Of a stretch of DNA of 64,000 nt, positions 53,250-62,697 are shown piece by piece. The DNA lies in assembly GCA_035452965.1 (NCBI GenBank), contig DAOTCE010000026.1, positions 8,055 to 72,054 on the forward strand, in the 5' to 3' direction. A program made the translations under genes and the position numbers. Origin of the DNA: Candidatus Paceibacterota bacterium. GTDB lineage: Bacteria; Verrucomicrobiota; Verrucomicrobiia; Limisphaerales; UBA8199. The first letter of the stretch is position 1. Each line of letters starts with the position of its first letter. The notes under the pieces were generated by a model that worked only from the letters and a program-made list of their open reading frames with translations, made no database searches and had not been told where the DNA came from.

Positions 53250-53744
53250 GTTGCTCAAGGGTTGAAGTTATAGATCTGTTTCCGCCGGCACCTGTGCCGC
53301 AGCCAAATAACGTCGATCACGGCCTGTTCCCCGGTCATGGCGGGAAGCGTCAGACGGGAACGGTTATCTCGAACAAATCCGGCGTTTCGGATGAGCCAAC
53401 CGCCTCCCTTCATCGGAAGGCCGCTCCGAAACGCCGGATCCCCGACTACCGCACCTCACGCTTTACTCCCGCACTTGCATTAACCACATATCCGCAACTC
53501 ATGCTCTCTCTTGCTACGTGTCTGCCTGGGCTGCTTTCAGCCAAACCGTTCACTGTTCCCACCGTTCTCCCGGCGCTCGTTAGAAATCACACGCACAATA
53601 GGGCACTACACTCTGGAACGCATAGTCGGGAAAAGCGGAGAACCTATGTCGGGGAGTTCCCTGACAAACCTGTGGTCCTACTGTATGCATCCGTCCTTGG
53701 AGAACCGCGGCTCATGCGCGGCGCGGACGTCCCCGCAGCGCGGC
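53250..53744. other. Intergenic region with a nested hairpin
   Basis: 495 bp with no supported gene. At 53377-53439 lies a perfect 15-bp inverted repeat enclosing a small hairpin (CCTTC-ATCG-GAAGG, 53407-53420). The remainder shows no further repeat I can identify. Confidence 0.6.
53377..53439. repeat. Nested hairpin, 15-bp arms
   Basis: ATCCGGCGTTTCGGA at 53377-53391 is the exact reverse complement of 53425-53439. Inside the 33-bp spacer is CCTTC-ATCG-GAAGG, so a two-level stem-loop can form. It lies downstream of the NarL regulator and upstream of the unrecognised protein, both minus strand. Confidence 0.8.
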
Positions 53745-54422
53745 TTACTGGAAAGGCTGGACGAACGAGTGATCTTCATTCAACCACCCTTGCCGCAATG
53801 CATATTGCACCATTTCCGTCCGGCTGCGCAGGCCCAGCTTTTCGCCGATGCGGACGCGGTAAGTCTCCACGGTCTTAATGCTCAAGCCAAGGTTGCCGGC
53901 AATCTCCTTGTTGCTGTAGCCCCAAGCCAGCAAGATGAGCACTTCCCGCTCGCGCTCGCTCAGGTCGGCTGCTGGAAGGCCATTCTTGCCGGACGGTTCT
54001 CTGGCGTGGCCGCGCAGGGCTTTGTTGGCCACCGTCGGGTCGAAGTGCAGTGCGCCGCCCGCCACGGCACGGATGGCCCGGATCAGGTCATCGCCCGCCG
54101 AGCGTTTGAGCACGTAGCCAACGGCACCCGCCTTGCACAACTGCAGCAAATAACTGGCGTCCTCGTGAACCGTCAGGGCAACTACTTTGACGGACGGTTG
54201 TTCCGCTTTGAGCCGTTCGGTTGCCTGCAAGCCGTTGAGCTTCGGCATCGAAAGGTCCATGACCACCACGTCAGGTTTGAGCTCGCACGCCTTCTCGATC
54301 GCTTCCTTGCCATCAGCGGCCTCTCCCACCACACGCATATCGCGCTGGCTGTCAATCAGCAGCCGCAGGCCATCCCGAACAACCTCATGATCGTCGGCTA
54401 AAAGGACACGGGTCTTCTTCAT
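53745..54422 (-). CDS. NarL/FixJ-type response regulator
   Basis: 225 residues. The receiver (1-120) has the acidic pair DDH, the phosphorylation site Asp in VVVMDLSMPKLNG and the Lys in YVLKRSA. The LuxR-type helix-turn-helix (~155-215) has LSEREREVLILLAWGYSNKEIAGNLGLSIKTVETYRVRIGEKL. It binds DNA and controls transcription, being the only DNA-binding output of the signalling island. Its ATG overlaps the end of the preceding NarX-type kinase gene (ATGA, 54419-54422), so the pair is coupled. Confidence 0.94.
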   Translation of the reverse strand: MKKTRVLLADDHEVVRDGLRLLIDSQRDMRVVGEAADGKEAIEKACELKPDVVVMDLSMPKLNGLQATERLKAEQPSVKVVALTVHEDASYLLQLCKAGAVGYVLKRSAGDDLIRAIRAVAGGALHFDPTVANKALRGHAREPSGKNGLPAADLSEREREVLILLAWGYSNKEIAGNLGLSIKTVETYRVRIGEKLGLRSRTEMVQYALRQGWLNEDHSFVQPFQ

Positions 54423-55618
54423 AACATAGGCGCCAGCGGCAGCCGCACGAATACTGTGGTGCCGGCGCCCGGGTTTGACTCGATCTCGACCGAGCCGCCG
54501 ACCAGTCTGGCCCGCTCTTGCATCCCCAACAAGCCCAACTTCCCCTCGGTCGGGGAAGCGTTAAAGAGGGCCGCCGCCTCGAAGCCCTTGCCATCGTCCT
54601 CAATGATCAGCGATACGTGGTCGCCACGGCGTTCGAGCAAGACACTGACGCGGCGGGCGTCGGCGTGGCGGAAGACGTTGGTAAGTGCCTCGCGCGTGAT
54701 CCGGTAAAGGGCGGTCTCCAGCTCCGGCGCCAGCCGGCTCCCGGTCGTGCCGCGGCTGTGGAAGTCCACCGGCACTCCGCTGAGTCCCGCCCATTCATCC
54801 GCGTAACGGCGAAGCGCCATCTCCAGGCCGAAATCGTCAAGGGCGGCCGGCCTCAACTCCCAAGCCAGGCGATGAATATCCCGCATCAGACTGTCAGCAA
54901 GTAGTTCGAGTTGGGCGGCGCTCTGGAGCTGTGAGGGCGGGCACGAATATCCTTTGCGAACGACCTGGAGACCCAGCTTAAGCGCGGTGAGATCCTGCCC
55001 CAGGCGGTCGTGCAATTCGCGCGAGATGCGCCCGCGTTCAGTCTCCTCGGCTGCCGCCAACCGACGCAGCACCTCGCGGTGAGCTGCCTCAGCGCGCTCG
55101 CGCCGGGCAATTTCTCCCTGCAAGGCCCGGTTGGCCTCCGACAGCTCACCTGTCCGCTGCCGTACGCGCACGTCAAGTTGATCCCGCTCCCGCTGTAAAT
55201 TGGCTTCCGCCTGCCTAAGCGCCGTTTCGGCGCACTTTCGCTCGATGGCGTAACGAATCGCCCGGGTCGTTTGACGCCCATAGGCCTGCCCCTTGATCAG
55301 GTAATCCTGAATGCCGTGCCGCACCGCCTCGAGCCCCGCTTCTTCATCCGCCTGTCCTGTCAGCACCACAATAGGCAGCTCGGGCGCCTGGGCGCGCGCC
55401 CGCACAAACGTCTCCCGCCCCGCGCTGTCCGGCAGGGTGAGGTCCAGCAGCATGACATCGTAAGCCTTGGTCTTCAATTGGGCGACTGCATCCGCCCAAC
55501 TTTCGGTGTGCGTGAAACTGAATCCGCCGCCCCCGTCCTGAAGCAAGGATTCCTGCAACAAGGCGGCGTCAGACGGGCTGTCTTCCACCAGAAGAACTTT
55601 TACGGTGGACGGTTCCAT
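54419..55618 (-). CDS. Receiver-first NarX-type histidine kinase
   Basis: 399 residues. An N-terminal receiver (1-125) has VLLVEDSPSDAALL and the site Asp in DVMLLDLTLPDSAG. A coiled coil (~130-190) links to a HisKA_3 domain with the phospho-His in RGRISRELHDRLGQDLTALK, and an HATPase (~305-395) with REALTNVFRHADA, IIEDDGKGFEA and GLLGMQERARLVGG. This is the NarX/DesK branch. No membrane helix or PAS is present, so the input is probably the receiver itself. It is directly coupled to the NarL-type regulator. Confidence 0.92.
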   Translation of the reverse strand: MEPSTVKVLLVEDSPSDAALLQESLLQDGGGGFSFTHTESWADAVAQLKTKAYDVMLLDLTLPDSAGRETFVRARAQAPELPIVVLTGQADEEAGLEAVRHGIQDYLIKGQAYGRQTTRAIRYAIERKCAETALRQAEANLQRERDQLDVRVRQRTGELSEANRALQGEIARRERAEAAHREVLRRLAAAEETERGRISRELHDRLGQDLTALKLGLQVVRKGYSCPPSQLQSAAQLELLADSLMRDIHRLAWELRPAALDDFGLEMALRRYADEWAGLSGVPVDFHSRGTTGSRLAPELETALYRITREALTNVFRHADARRVSVLLERRGDHVSLIIEDDGKGFEAAALFNASPTEGKLGLLGMQERARLVGGSVEIESNPGAGTTVFVRLPLAPML

Positions 55619-55768
55619 AGTTCGTGCCCTTCATACCATTCTTCGGCACGGAAGTCAGCCTCCATTATTGCCTACGCCGGGACGCGAGTGACACATTCTC
55701 GCAAAGGTTGCGTCGTTTTTCCCGGGCTCGTTAACAGGACGGCCGCAGGAGAAGTCGCGGTGGCGAAT

Positions 55769-56230
55769 TCACGATGGGTCAATCGGCCCGTGCAGGCGGG
55801 GAGAATACTGGTTGTGCAGCAGCCAGAAGTCACGCAGAGCCAGGACTTTGGATTTCAGTTCCTCCAGCGAACTGGGCTTTACCATGTAGGCGTTGGCGCC
55901 CACGTCATACGCCCGAGTGACGTCATCAGGCCGGCTAGAGGAGGTAAACACCACCACCGGCAGGCTCCGCAATAACGGCTGTTGTCGAATCCAATCCAGG
56001 ACCTCGAAGCCCGACCAGTAAGGCAGGTTCAGGTCCAGCAGCACCAGCCCGGGAAAGGGATACAGTCGGCGGTCAGTGAACGGTGCGTTGCCGGCGAGGT
56101 AATCCTTGGCCGCTTTGCCGTCGGTGACAGTTTTGACTAGATTTGTGATGCCCGCCCGGCTCAGCACGTGCTGGAGCAACAGGACGTCTGTCTCCTCGTC
56201 CTCGACATACAGAATTACAAGCGAGTTCAT
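55769..56230 (-). CDS. Single-domain response regulator (Rcp1-like)
   Basis: 153 residues that are only a receiver: ILYVEDEETDVLLLQHVL, the site Asp in LVLLDLNLPYWSGFEVLDWI, the Thr/Ser in VVVFTSSSR and Lys in YMVKPSSLEE. The form resembles cyanobacterial Rcp1, which passes phosphate from a bacteriophytochrome. Its ATG overlaps the stop of the receiver-kinase gene (ATGA, 56227-56230). It has no output domain and likely acts as a phosphate shuttle or protein-binding switch. Confidence 0.92.
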   Translation of the reverse strand: MNSLVILYVEDEETDVLLLQHVLSRAGITNLVKTVTDGKAAKDYLAGNAPFTDRRLYPFPGLVLLDLNLPYWSGFEVLDWIRQQPLLRSLPVVVFTSSSRPDDVTRAYDVGANAYMVKPSSLEELKSKVLALRDFWLLHNQYSPRLHGPIDPS

Positions 56231-57471
56231 TTGGCGGCTTCCTTCAGCTCCACCCAGAACCGACTGCCCCGGCCTGGCTCGGACTCCAGCCCGACGCGCC
56301 CGCCCATTTTCTCGACGGCCTTGCGCACCACCGTCAACCCCACTCCGGTCCCGTCCCTGCTCGTGTCCAGGCGCTGGAACATCTTGAAGATGCGTTCCTG
56401 GGCCTCTTTAGGGATGCCGACGCCATTGTCTGAGAACCAAAACCGGACGTGGGGTGCGCCTTTGGCGGCTTGCGGCGCAGGCGCGAGCTCGGCTGTTGCT
56501 TTCGACCCTTTGCCTTGCGCCTTCGCCGCTTCGGCCCAGATACGCACCTGCGGTCGCTTGCCCGGGGCGACAAACTTGATCGCGTTGCCCAAGAGGTTTG
56601 AAAAACACTGCGTGAGGGCTGCTTCGTTACCCAGCACGAGCGGCAAGGGTTCCTCAATCGCAATTCCCACTTGCGGCGGCTGAAAAGCCGGATAAGTCTC
56701 TATGATGCCGCGCAGCAGCGCCCCGACGTCCACGGGCGCCAATTGTAAATCGCTGCGTGTCAGCCGGCTGTACTGCAGCACGTCCTGGATCAGCTTGTCC
56801 ATGCGGGCCGCCGCGGTAATGATGCGCTCAATGTGCTCCTGCGCGGCGGGTCGGCCGCATGCCAGGCAATCCTCCTGGAGAATCTGGGCGAAAGACCGGA
56901 TAGCACGCAGCGGCGCCCGCAAGTCGTGCGTGATACTGTGCGAGAAATCCTCCAGGTCGCCGATCGTCTCCGCCAAGGAAACCGTTCGCCTGGCAACCTG
57001 GCGTTCCAGCTCCAGGTTCCATTCCCGCAATTGTTGTTCGCTCTGCCGCAAGGCCTCCTGGGTGCGGTTAAGCGCTTCTTCGGTTTGCTTGCGCTCGATG
57101 GCATAGCGAATGGCCCGAACCGTTTGCCGTGCATCGGCCTGGTTTTTGACCAGATAATCTTGCACCCCGTGGCGCACGGCTTCAAGCCCAACGGCTTCGT
57201 CAACCTGGCCCGTCAGGACTACAATCGGCAGGTGGGGAACTTTGGCCCGCACCTGCAAGAACGTTTCGCTGCCCATAATGTCCGGCAGAGACAGGTCCAG
57301 CAGCAGCACATCAAATGGCTTATCATGGAGGCAGTCAACAGCCTCCGCCCAGCTTTCGACGTGGGTGAAGTCAAATCCATTGATTCCGGCCACGGTCAAC
57401 CCCTCCAACAACAGCGAAGCGTCGGACGGGCTATCTTCCACCAGCAGAACCTTTACGGGAAGCGGGTCCAC
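56227..57471 (-). CDS. Receiver-first histidine kinase, HisKA type
   Basis: I start at the GTG at 57471: it gives VDPLPVKVLLVEDSPSDASLL, which aligns with the start MEPSTVKVLLVEDSPSDAALL of the NarX-type kinase. The 415-residue protein has a receiver (1-125, LLLDLSLPDIMG), a coiled coil, HisKA with the phospho-His in ITHDLRAPLRAIRSFAQIL, and HATPase with NLLGNAIKFV, WFSDNGVGIPKEA and TGVGLTVVRKAVEKMGG. The frame is open to 57624 but the added residues are not receiver-like. Coupled to the following receiver gene. Confidence 0.9.
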   Translation of the reverse strand: MDPLPVKVLLVEDSPSDASLLLEGLTVAGINGFDFTHVESWAEAVDCLHDKPFDVLLLDLSLPDIMGSETFLQVRAKVPHLPIVVLTGQVDEAVGLEAVRHGVQDYLVKNQADARQTVRAIRYAIERKQTEEALNRTQEALRQSEQQLREWNLELERQVARRTVSLAETIGDLEDFSHSITHDLRAPLRAIRSFAQILQEDCLACGRPAAQEHIERIITAAARMDKLIQDVLQYSRLTRSDLQLAPVDVGALLRGIIETYPAFQPPQVGIAIEEPLPLVLGNEAALTQCFSNLLGNAIKFVAPGKRPQVRIWAEAAKAQGKGSKATAELAPAPQAAKGAPHVRFWFSDNGVGIPKEAQERIFKMFQRLDTSRDGTGVGLTVVRKAVEKMGGRVGLESEPGRGSRFWVELKEAAK

Positions 57472-57698
57472 GGTCAGCCAGGGAAAAGGCAGTTGAGGGT
57501 TGTGATTGGGGTTCCCAATTCCCAAACGACTGTGGGCTGCGCTTGTCCCAGGGCGTTTCCCTTCGTGCAGGCATAGCGCCCGAAGCGTCCGCGGATAGCC
57601 GCACTCCAGGACGGTGGCGCGCATCCCGACAGGCTCGGGAAACGCGGCGTATCAGAAAAGAACCAGAGCGGGGAGAACCGACACATCGGGGACTTCCT

Positions 57699-58157
57699 CT
57701 AGCCGCCGGCGCGCGGTGCAGGGGGCAAGGTCACCACGAACAGCCAAAACGACTCAATCGTCCGCACCACGTCCAGGAACTGGTTGAAATCCACCGGTTT
57801 GGTGATGTAGCAATTGGCGTTCAACTGGTAGGCCCGCAGGATGTCCTGCTCTGCGCGCGAGGTGGTCAGCACCACAATAGGAATGGTCTTCAGACCATCA
57901 TCGGCTTTAATCTCAGTCAGCACCTCCCGCCCGTCTTTGCGCGGCAGGTTCAGGTCCAGCATGATCAGGTCGGGACGGGGTGCCTGGGTATAAGGCGCTT
58001 CGCGGCGCAAAAACTGCATCGCCTCCACGCCGTCCTCGACCACGCTTACATGGTTGCGCACCTTGAAGTCCTTCAACGCCTCGAGGGTCAAGTCCGTATC
58101 GCTCGGGCTGTCTTCTACGAGCAGGATTTCGATAGGGCGGGCCCCATTTTTGGTCAT
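57699..58157 (-). CDS. Single-domain response regulator
   Basis: 152 residues from MTKNGARPIEILLVEDSPSD. A stand-alone receiver with the acidic triad, the site Asp in LIMLDLNLPRKDGREVLTEI, TTSRAEQD and the Lys in CYITKPVDFNQF. The last 14 residues are an unstructured tail. It lies between the 1300-residue kinase and the receiver-first kinase on the same strand. The long open frame to 58604 has no receiver content, so 58157 is the start. Confidence 0.92.
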   Translation of the reverse strand: MTKNGARPIEILLVEDSPSDTDLTLEALKDFKVRNHVSVVEDGVEAMQFLRREAPYTQAPRPDLIMLDLNLPRKDGREVLTEIKADDGLKTIPIVVLTTSRAEQDILRAYQLNANCYITKPVDFNQFLDVVRTIESFWLFVVTLPPAPRAGG

Positions 58158-58200
58158 AGGGTTGCTACTCCCGGTTTGCCATGGTTCATGTGGTCGCCTG

Positions 58201-58528
58201 ATCTTTACCACACTTAGAGGGCGAGGAAAAGCAAAAAGTGGTTCTCGGCCGCCGCTGAACTTGATCAGGGGCTTGCTTCCGTGGCGCTTTACGAACTGGA
58301 CATATCCGCCCACGGCCCGCCGCGGTATCGGCACGCCGTGGCCCTGCCAGGGAGGCTGCGCCAGCCTGCGGCCAAAGAGCCGAGGGGCCGACTGGCCCCC
58401 ATCTGGTTGTTGGTTTGGGGGTTGAGGGGCTGAACACGGGCGCGCTGGACGGTGCCCTGACGGCCCCGCTGATAGACGATGTTGCCGACTGCGCCAACAA
58501 GGTCTGTAGGGAACAGTTTGAGTGCCAT
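58201..58528 (-). pseudogene. Possible frameshifted small gene
   Basis: From ATG 58528 the frame reads MALKLFPTDLVGAVGNIVYQ...RVQPLNPQTNNQMG...GSLAAGWRSL, a composition that looks coherent, then continues as unlikely PGRATACRYRGG and stops at 58289. In another frame from about 58370 the protein-like text resumes: AVGGYVQFVKRHGSKPLIKF SGG. I take this as one small gene of roughly 100 codons with a frameshift near 58350-58370. I cannot name the family; similar short proteins with 'NPQT..Q' blocks are often near phage-like or repeat regions. Confidence 0.4.
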
Positions 58529-58562
58529 ATCTGACTAGGGGATGGGGTGAGAGCGGCACCGA

Positions 58563-58595
58563 GACGGCCAAGTGACGGCCACTAGACGGCCAACC
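58563..58595. repeat. Three-copy 11-bp tandem repeat
   Basis: Units GACGGCCAAGT, GACGGCCACTA, GACGGCCAACC follow each other without gaps. The period equals that of the repeat at 5111-5154 but the motif differs. It lies 35-70 bp upstream of the possible small gene on the minus strand. Confidence 0.7.
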
Positions 58596-58729
58596 CCCGG
58601 CCACGCGATGGCCGGGACCCGGAAGGGGCCCCGCCCAGACGCGGCTTTAGGGCGGGCTGTCCGGCCTGCTTCTGAGATGCAGGCTGGTGACAGAATGATG
58701 CTCCTTACAGGGACTATCTCAAAGATGGG

Positions 58730-61700
58730 CTACCCTGGGGTGGCCGGCAGGGAGAAGTAGAACGTCGCCCCCAGCCCGGGCTGGGACTCAACCCAGATGG
58801 CGCCACCATGGCGTTCAACAATCCGTTTGCAGACGGCCAAACCGATGCCGGTTCCGGAATATTGCTTGCGGGTGTGCAAACGCTGGAAGAGCTGGAAGAT
58901 CCTCTCAGAATAGGCTGGCGCAATGCCGATGCCGTTATCGCGCACAGAGAAGAGCCAGCCGCCGTTTTGGGGCTGCGCGCTAATGTGAACCTTAGGCGGT
59001 TCGTCGCCCCGGAACTTGATCGCGTTGCCGATGAGGTTCTGAAAGACCTGCATAAACTGGGTGCCATCCACCGGCAGGGTGGGCAATGGATCGCGGGTGA
59101 CCACCGCCTGGGCTGACTCGATGCTGTCATGCAGGTTGGCCAAGGCCTGCAGAAGCACGGTGTCGAGTTGGGTGGGACTGAACTGACCGCCGCGGGTGCC
59201 GACGCGGGAGAAGGCGAGCAGATCGTTGATGAGCCGCTCCATGCGCAGGGCGCCTTCAAACGCGCCGGTAATGTACTCCCGGGCCTTGGCATCCATGTGT
59301 TGTGCCATGCGCCGTTCGACCAGCTTAATGTAGCCGCCCACCGCGCGCAACGGCTCCTGCAGGTCGTGCGAGGCGACGTAAGCAAATTGCTCCAGGTCGC
59401 GGTTGGAGCGCTGCAGCTCCTCGGCGGTCTGCTGCAGGCGGGCATTGGCGTTGGTGAGTTCCCCGGTGCGCTGGGCGACAAGAACTTCAAGTTCGTCGCG
59501 GTGCCGGGCCAGTTCGGCTTCGGTTTGGAACCGGTGCACCGCCTCGCCGATCAGGGGTGTCATCGTCTCGAGGAACTCGATCGCCGCCGGCGGGAACTGT
59601 CCCGGGCGGCGGTCGGCCAGTTGGATGGCTCCAATCGCTCTATCCCGATAGCGGATCGGTATGATTGCCAGGGAGGCAAAGCCGAACTTCGTGCAGTTGC
59701 CGCGGTAGAGCGCCTGCTGCTCGGGTGTCAAACTTTTGTGATGGGCAATGGTGTCGTCCCAGCGGTAAGACCCGCCAGGAGTCAGCAGGCGACGGTCCGG
59801 CTGCTCGAAAGCGAGCGAGAGGGCGCGGACACAGCAGCAGTTATCCCGCTTGAGCGACAGCCGGTTCTCTCTTTCAACGAACTCCGGCTCGAAGCCGGCC
59901 CAGGCCGCGAAAGGGATCTCGCCCTGCTCATCGGCAATGCGAATGCCCAGGGCCTGGCAGCCGGTCCACTGCCGAACAACCTCCAGGACGGAGTTGAGAT
60001 AGTCACGGGCGGAAGTCTTTTGCGCAAAGAGCGCCAGCAGTCCGCTGGTGAAGTCGCGCCGCCGTTCGGCGAGTTTGCGGTCGGTAATGTCGCGCGCGGC
60101 GGCGAACACGCCCTGCACTTCCCCGGCTTCGTTGAGGTACACGGTGGCGTTGTAGAGCACATCGATCGTGCGGCCGGAGAGGTGGCGCATCGTCAGCGGG
60201 TAGTCCCGGACCAAGCCCTCGGCCAACACCTTCCGGTATCCCGCCTCGGCGTTGGCCGGTTCAGTGAAGTAGCTGGAGAAGTCGCTGCCGACCAAGAGGT
60301 CACGCGCGACGCCCGTTGCCAGCTCGGTCGCCTCGTTCACGTCGGTGATTTTGCCTTCCGGACTGATGGTGACCAGCGGGTCGAGGCTGGCCTCGATCAG
60401 GCTGCGGGCATATCGGGAAGCGGCGCGCAGCTCGGCCGTGCGGTCAGCCACACGCTGTTCCAACTCTTCGTTGACCTTTCGGAGCTCGGCCTGCGCGCGC
60501 TGCCGTTCCATCGCGATGGCCACCAGGTCCGTCACCGCTTTCATCAGCGACAGTTCCTCGTCGGAGAACCGCGCGCGGGTGCGTGTGCCGAAAGAGAGCG
60601 TGCCTAGCACCCGGCCGCCGGCCATGAGCGGATGACAGGCATAGGCTTGGACGCCATAGGCTCTCACCAGCTCCGTACGCGGGTCGGGCGAGTGCTGAAC
60701 GTCCTGGGCGACAATGCGGCAGGCGTCGCGGGCCGCGCAGCCGCAAACGGCGCTGCCGTAATCCAGCCATTCAATCTTCCGGGCTTCCGCGCCAGGGATC
60801 CCGGCGCTGGCGTTCAAATGCAGCCGCACCTTCCCGCTCGCCCCGGCGGTTTCCGCCACGAGGTAGTTGAAGAAGAGCTGGCAGTCGAGGAAGGCCATCA
60901 CGTTGCGGCACAGGTTCTCGACGATGGTCTGAGGCGAATCCGTCGAGAGCAGCCGGCTGGCGGCCTGAGCGAGCAACTCGGAGCGGCGTTCCGCCCGCTT
61001 GCGCTCGGTGATGTCCCGGACGGCGGTATGACGCAGCTCCGGCCGGGAAGGGTGGCTGGGCCGGCCATGGGCCTCGATCGTGATGGACGAGCCGTCGAGG
61101 CGAAGCATCCGGTGTTCGATCACGCTCTCCTGTCTGCTGCGGACGTTCGCCATCACGCGCTGGCGGTCGTCAGGCGCGACAAGATCCTCAATGCTGGCGC
61201 CGATCAGCTCCTGCACGCTCCGACCGATCATCTCGGCGAACTGCTCGTTGCAGTCCAGGATGCGGCCGCGCTCGCTCAGGACGATCCCTTCGAAGGTGGC
61301 CGCCGCGAAGGCGGCGAGCCGTGCCTGGCTCTCCCGGAGCGCCTCTTGCGCTTGCTTCTCGGCTGTAACCTCGTGATTGGCGCCAATGAATCGAGTCGCT
61401 TGGCGCTCGGCCCCCTCCCCCTCGAAATAGACACGTCCGTGGGAAGCGACCCAGTGAACCGACCCATCGGACCAGACGACGCGGAATTCGATGTGATAGG
61501 CGCCGCCGTCCCGACCGGCGAGAGCTTCTTGTACGGCCTTGTCCACAGCGGCGCGGTCTTCGGGATGAATCCGGCCAACAGCCGCGGCATAACTGACATG
61601 GTCGGATTGCGCCATGCCCCACATCTCACGACAGCGTTCGTCCCAAAAGACCTCTCCGCTCTGGAATTGGTAATCCCAAGTGCCCAAGTCGGCCGCTTCG

Positions 61701-62632
61701 AGAGCCAGTCGCCGCTGCTCCGCCGCTTTGCGCAGCCCAGCGTTGGCCTCTTCAGCCTGCCTCCGGGCCTCGAGGGCGTCCTCCATCAGGTTCAGGGCGG
61801 CCCGGCGCGACTCTTGCAAGGTAAGGTTAGTGGCTTGAAGCTGCGCTGCTGATGAACGAAGCTGCTGTTCGGCCTGCTTGCGCTCGGTCAGGTCAGAGAC
61901 AAAGGTGTAATAGTACTCCAATTTATCCCCCGCTGCTTGCGATAGGTGAACCAGGAGCTCGACCGGCACCCGGCGGCCATCCTTGCGGATGTATTCCTTC
62001 TCGTAGCGAACCGGCTGGCCGGTGCGATGGAGTTCCTCGAGTTTCGGCCGTTCCACTTCGAGCCATTCGGGCGGTGTGAGCGTGTGGGTCCAATCCATCG
62101 CACGCAGTTCATCCGCCGTATAGCCGGTAAGCTCCGCGTAAGCACGGTTGACCAGCCCGATCCGCCCCCCGGGATAACCGACCACGAACGGTTGCGAAGC
62201 GCGCTCCAGCACGGCAGCCAGGAATTCCCTCTGCTGCCGTGTTTCGCGCAGGGCCTGGTCCCGGTCGAAGGCGGCTGCCTTGACGCGGGCACGACGAAGC
62301 AGCTCGGCCACCGTGCACATCAGCAGGAGGTTGCCCAGGAAGAGGCCGAGGCTTATGACCTCCATCGTATTCCCGAGTTTGAAGCCGACCGGGGGAAGAA
62401 TCCAGAAATCCACAACCCCGGCGGCCGCCACACTGGCCAGGAGCCCTGGTCCGAGCCCTGCCAAGAGGGCTACCAGGATCACACCTGGATAGAAGGTGAT
62501 AAATGGAGACTGGCCGGGGCCGACCCATTGTTCGAGCGTTCGATGCCACCCAAAGCAGATGGCCACAGCGACCAGCGCGGCCCCATAGCGAACGGCCCAG
62601 GAGTTGCGGGAGATCAGTGACTTACGGGGCAT
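58730..62632 (-). CDS. Large multi-PAS/GAF sensor histidine kinase with DUF4118 membrane domain
   Basis: 1300 residues. N-terminal four-helix DUF4118 membrane domain (~15-115), then PAS (~138-260), PAS (~310-430), PAS (~440-550), GAF (~560-720, with GSAVCGCAARDACRIVAQDV), PAS (~745-860), a second GAF (~875-1040), a coiled coil, HisKA with the phospho-His in VASHDLQEPLRAVGGYIKL, and HATPase with NLIGNAIKFR, RDNGIGIAPAYSERIFQLF and GTGIGLAVCKRIVERHGG. No receiver is attached, so it must donate to a separate one; the stand-alone receiver at 57699-58157 is the nearest. An orphan PAS protein lies 65 bp upstream. Confidence 0.93.
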   Translation of the reverse strand: MPRKSLISRNSWAVRYGAALVAVAICFGWHRTLEQWVGPGQSPFITFYPGVILVALLAGLGPGLLASVAAAGVVDFWILPPVGFKLGNTMEVISLGLFLGNLLLMCTVAELLRRARVKAAAFDRDQALRETRQQREFLAAVLERASQPFVVGYPGGRIGLVNRAYAELTGYTADELRAMDWTHTLTPPEWLEVERPKLEELHRTGQPVRYEKEYIRKDGRRVPVELLVHLSQAAGDKLEYYYTFVSDLTERKQAEQQLRSSAAQLQATNLTLQESRRAALNLMEDALEARRQAEEANAGLRKAAEQRRLALEAADLGTWDYQFQSGEVFWDERCREMWGMAQSDHVSYAAAVGRIHPEDRAAVDKAVQEALAGRDGGAYHIEFRVVWSDGSVHWVASHGRVYFEGEGAERQATRFIGANHEVTAEKQAQEALRESQARLAAFAAATFEGIVLSERGRILDCNEQFAEMIGRSVQELIGASIEDLVAPDDRQRVMANVRSRQESVIEHRMLRLDGSSITIEAHGRPSHPSRPELRHTAVRDITERKRAERRSELLAQAASRLLSTDSPQTIVENLCRNVMAFLDCQLFFNYLVAETAGASGKVRLHLNASAGIPGAEARKIEWLDYGSAVCGCAARDACRIVAQDVQHSPDPRTELVRAYGVQAYACHPLMAGGRVLGTLSFGTRTRARFSDEELSLMKAVTDLVAIAMERQRAQAELRKVNEELEQRVADRTAELRAASRYARSLIEASLDPLVTISPEGKITDVNEATELATGVARDLLVGSDFSSYFTEPANAEAGYRKVLAEGLVRDYPLTMRHLSGRTIDVLYNATVYLNEAGEVQGVFAAARDITDRKLAERRRDFTSGLLALFAQKTSARDYLNSVLEVVRQWTGCQALGIRIADEQGEIPFAAWAGFEPEFVERENRLSLKRDNCCCVRALSLAFEQPDRRLLTPGGSYRWDDTIAHHKSLTPEQQALYRGNCTKFGFASLAIIPIRYRDRAIGAIQLADRRPGQFPPAAIEFLETMTPLIGEAVHRFQTEAELARHRDELEVLVAQRTGELTNANARLQQTAEELQRSNRDLEQFAYVASHDLQEPLRAVGGYIKLVERRMAQHMDAKAREYITGAFEGALRMERLINDLLAFSRVGTRGGQFSPTQLDTVLLQALANLHDSIESAQAVVTRDPLPTLPVDGTQFMQVFQNLIGNAIKFRGDEPPKVHISAQPQNGGWLFSVRDNGIGIAPAYSERIFQLFQRLHTRKQYSGTGIGLAVCKRIVERHGGAIWVESQPGLGATFYFSLPATPG

Positions 62633-62697
62633 GACGGGAGGGCGAACGGGCAGCAGAGAACGTTGGCGGCGATTGGAGGGGCGTCACTGCGATGGTC

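Larger units (their letters stand above)
58158..58729. other. Intergenic stretch with degenerate small gene and 11-bp repeats
   Basis: 572 bp. A minus-strand frame at 58289-58528 looks like the start of a small gene broken by a frameshift. Upstream of it (58563-58595) lie three 11-bp tandem units. The remainder is GC-rich with the dyad GGCCACGCGATGGCC (58599-58613). Confidence 0.55.

Noticed and set aside
59129..60607. Plus-strand frame of 492 codons
   Set aside because: Antisense to the large histidine kinase; no recognisable protein features.
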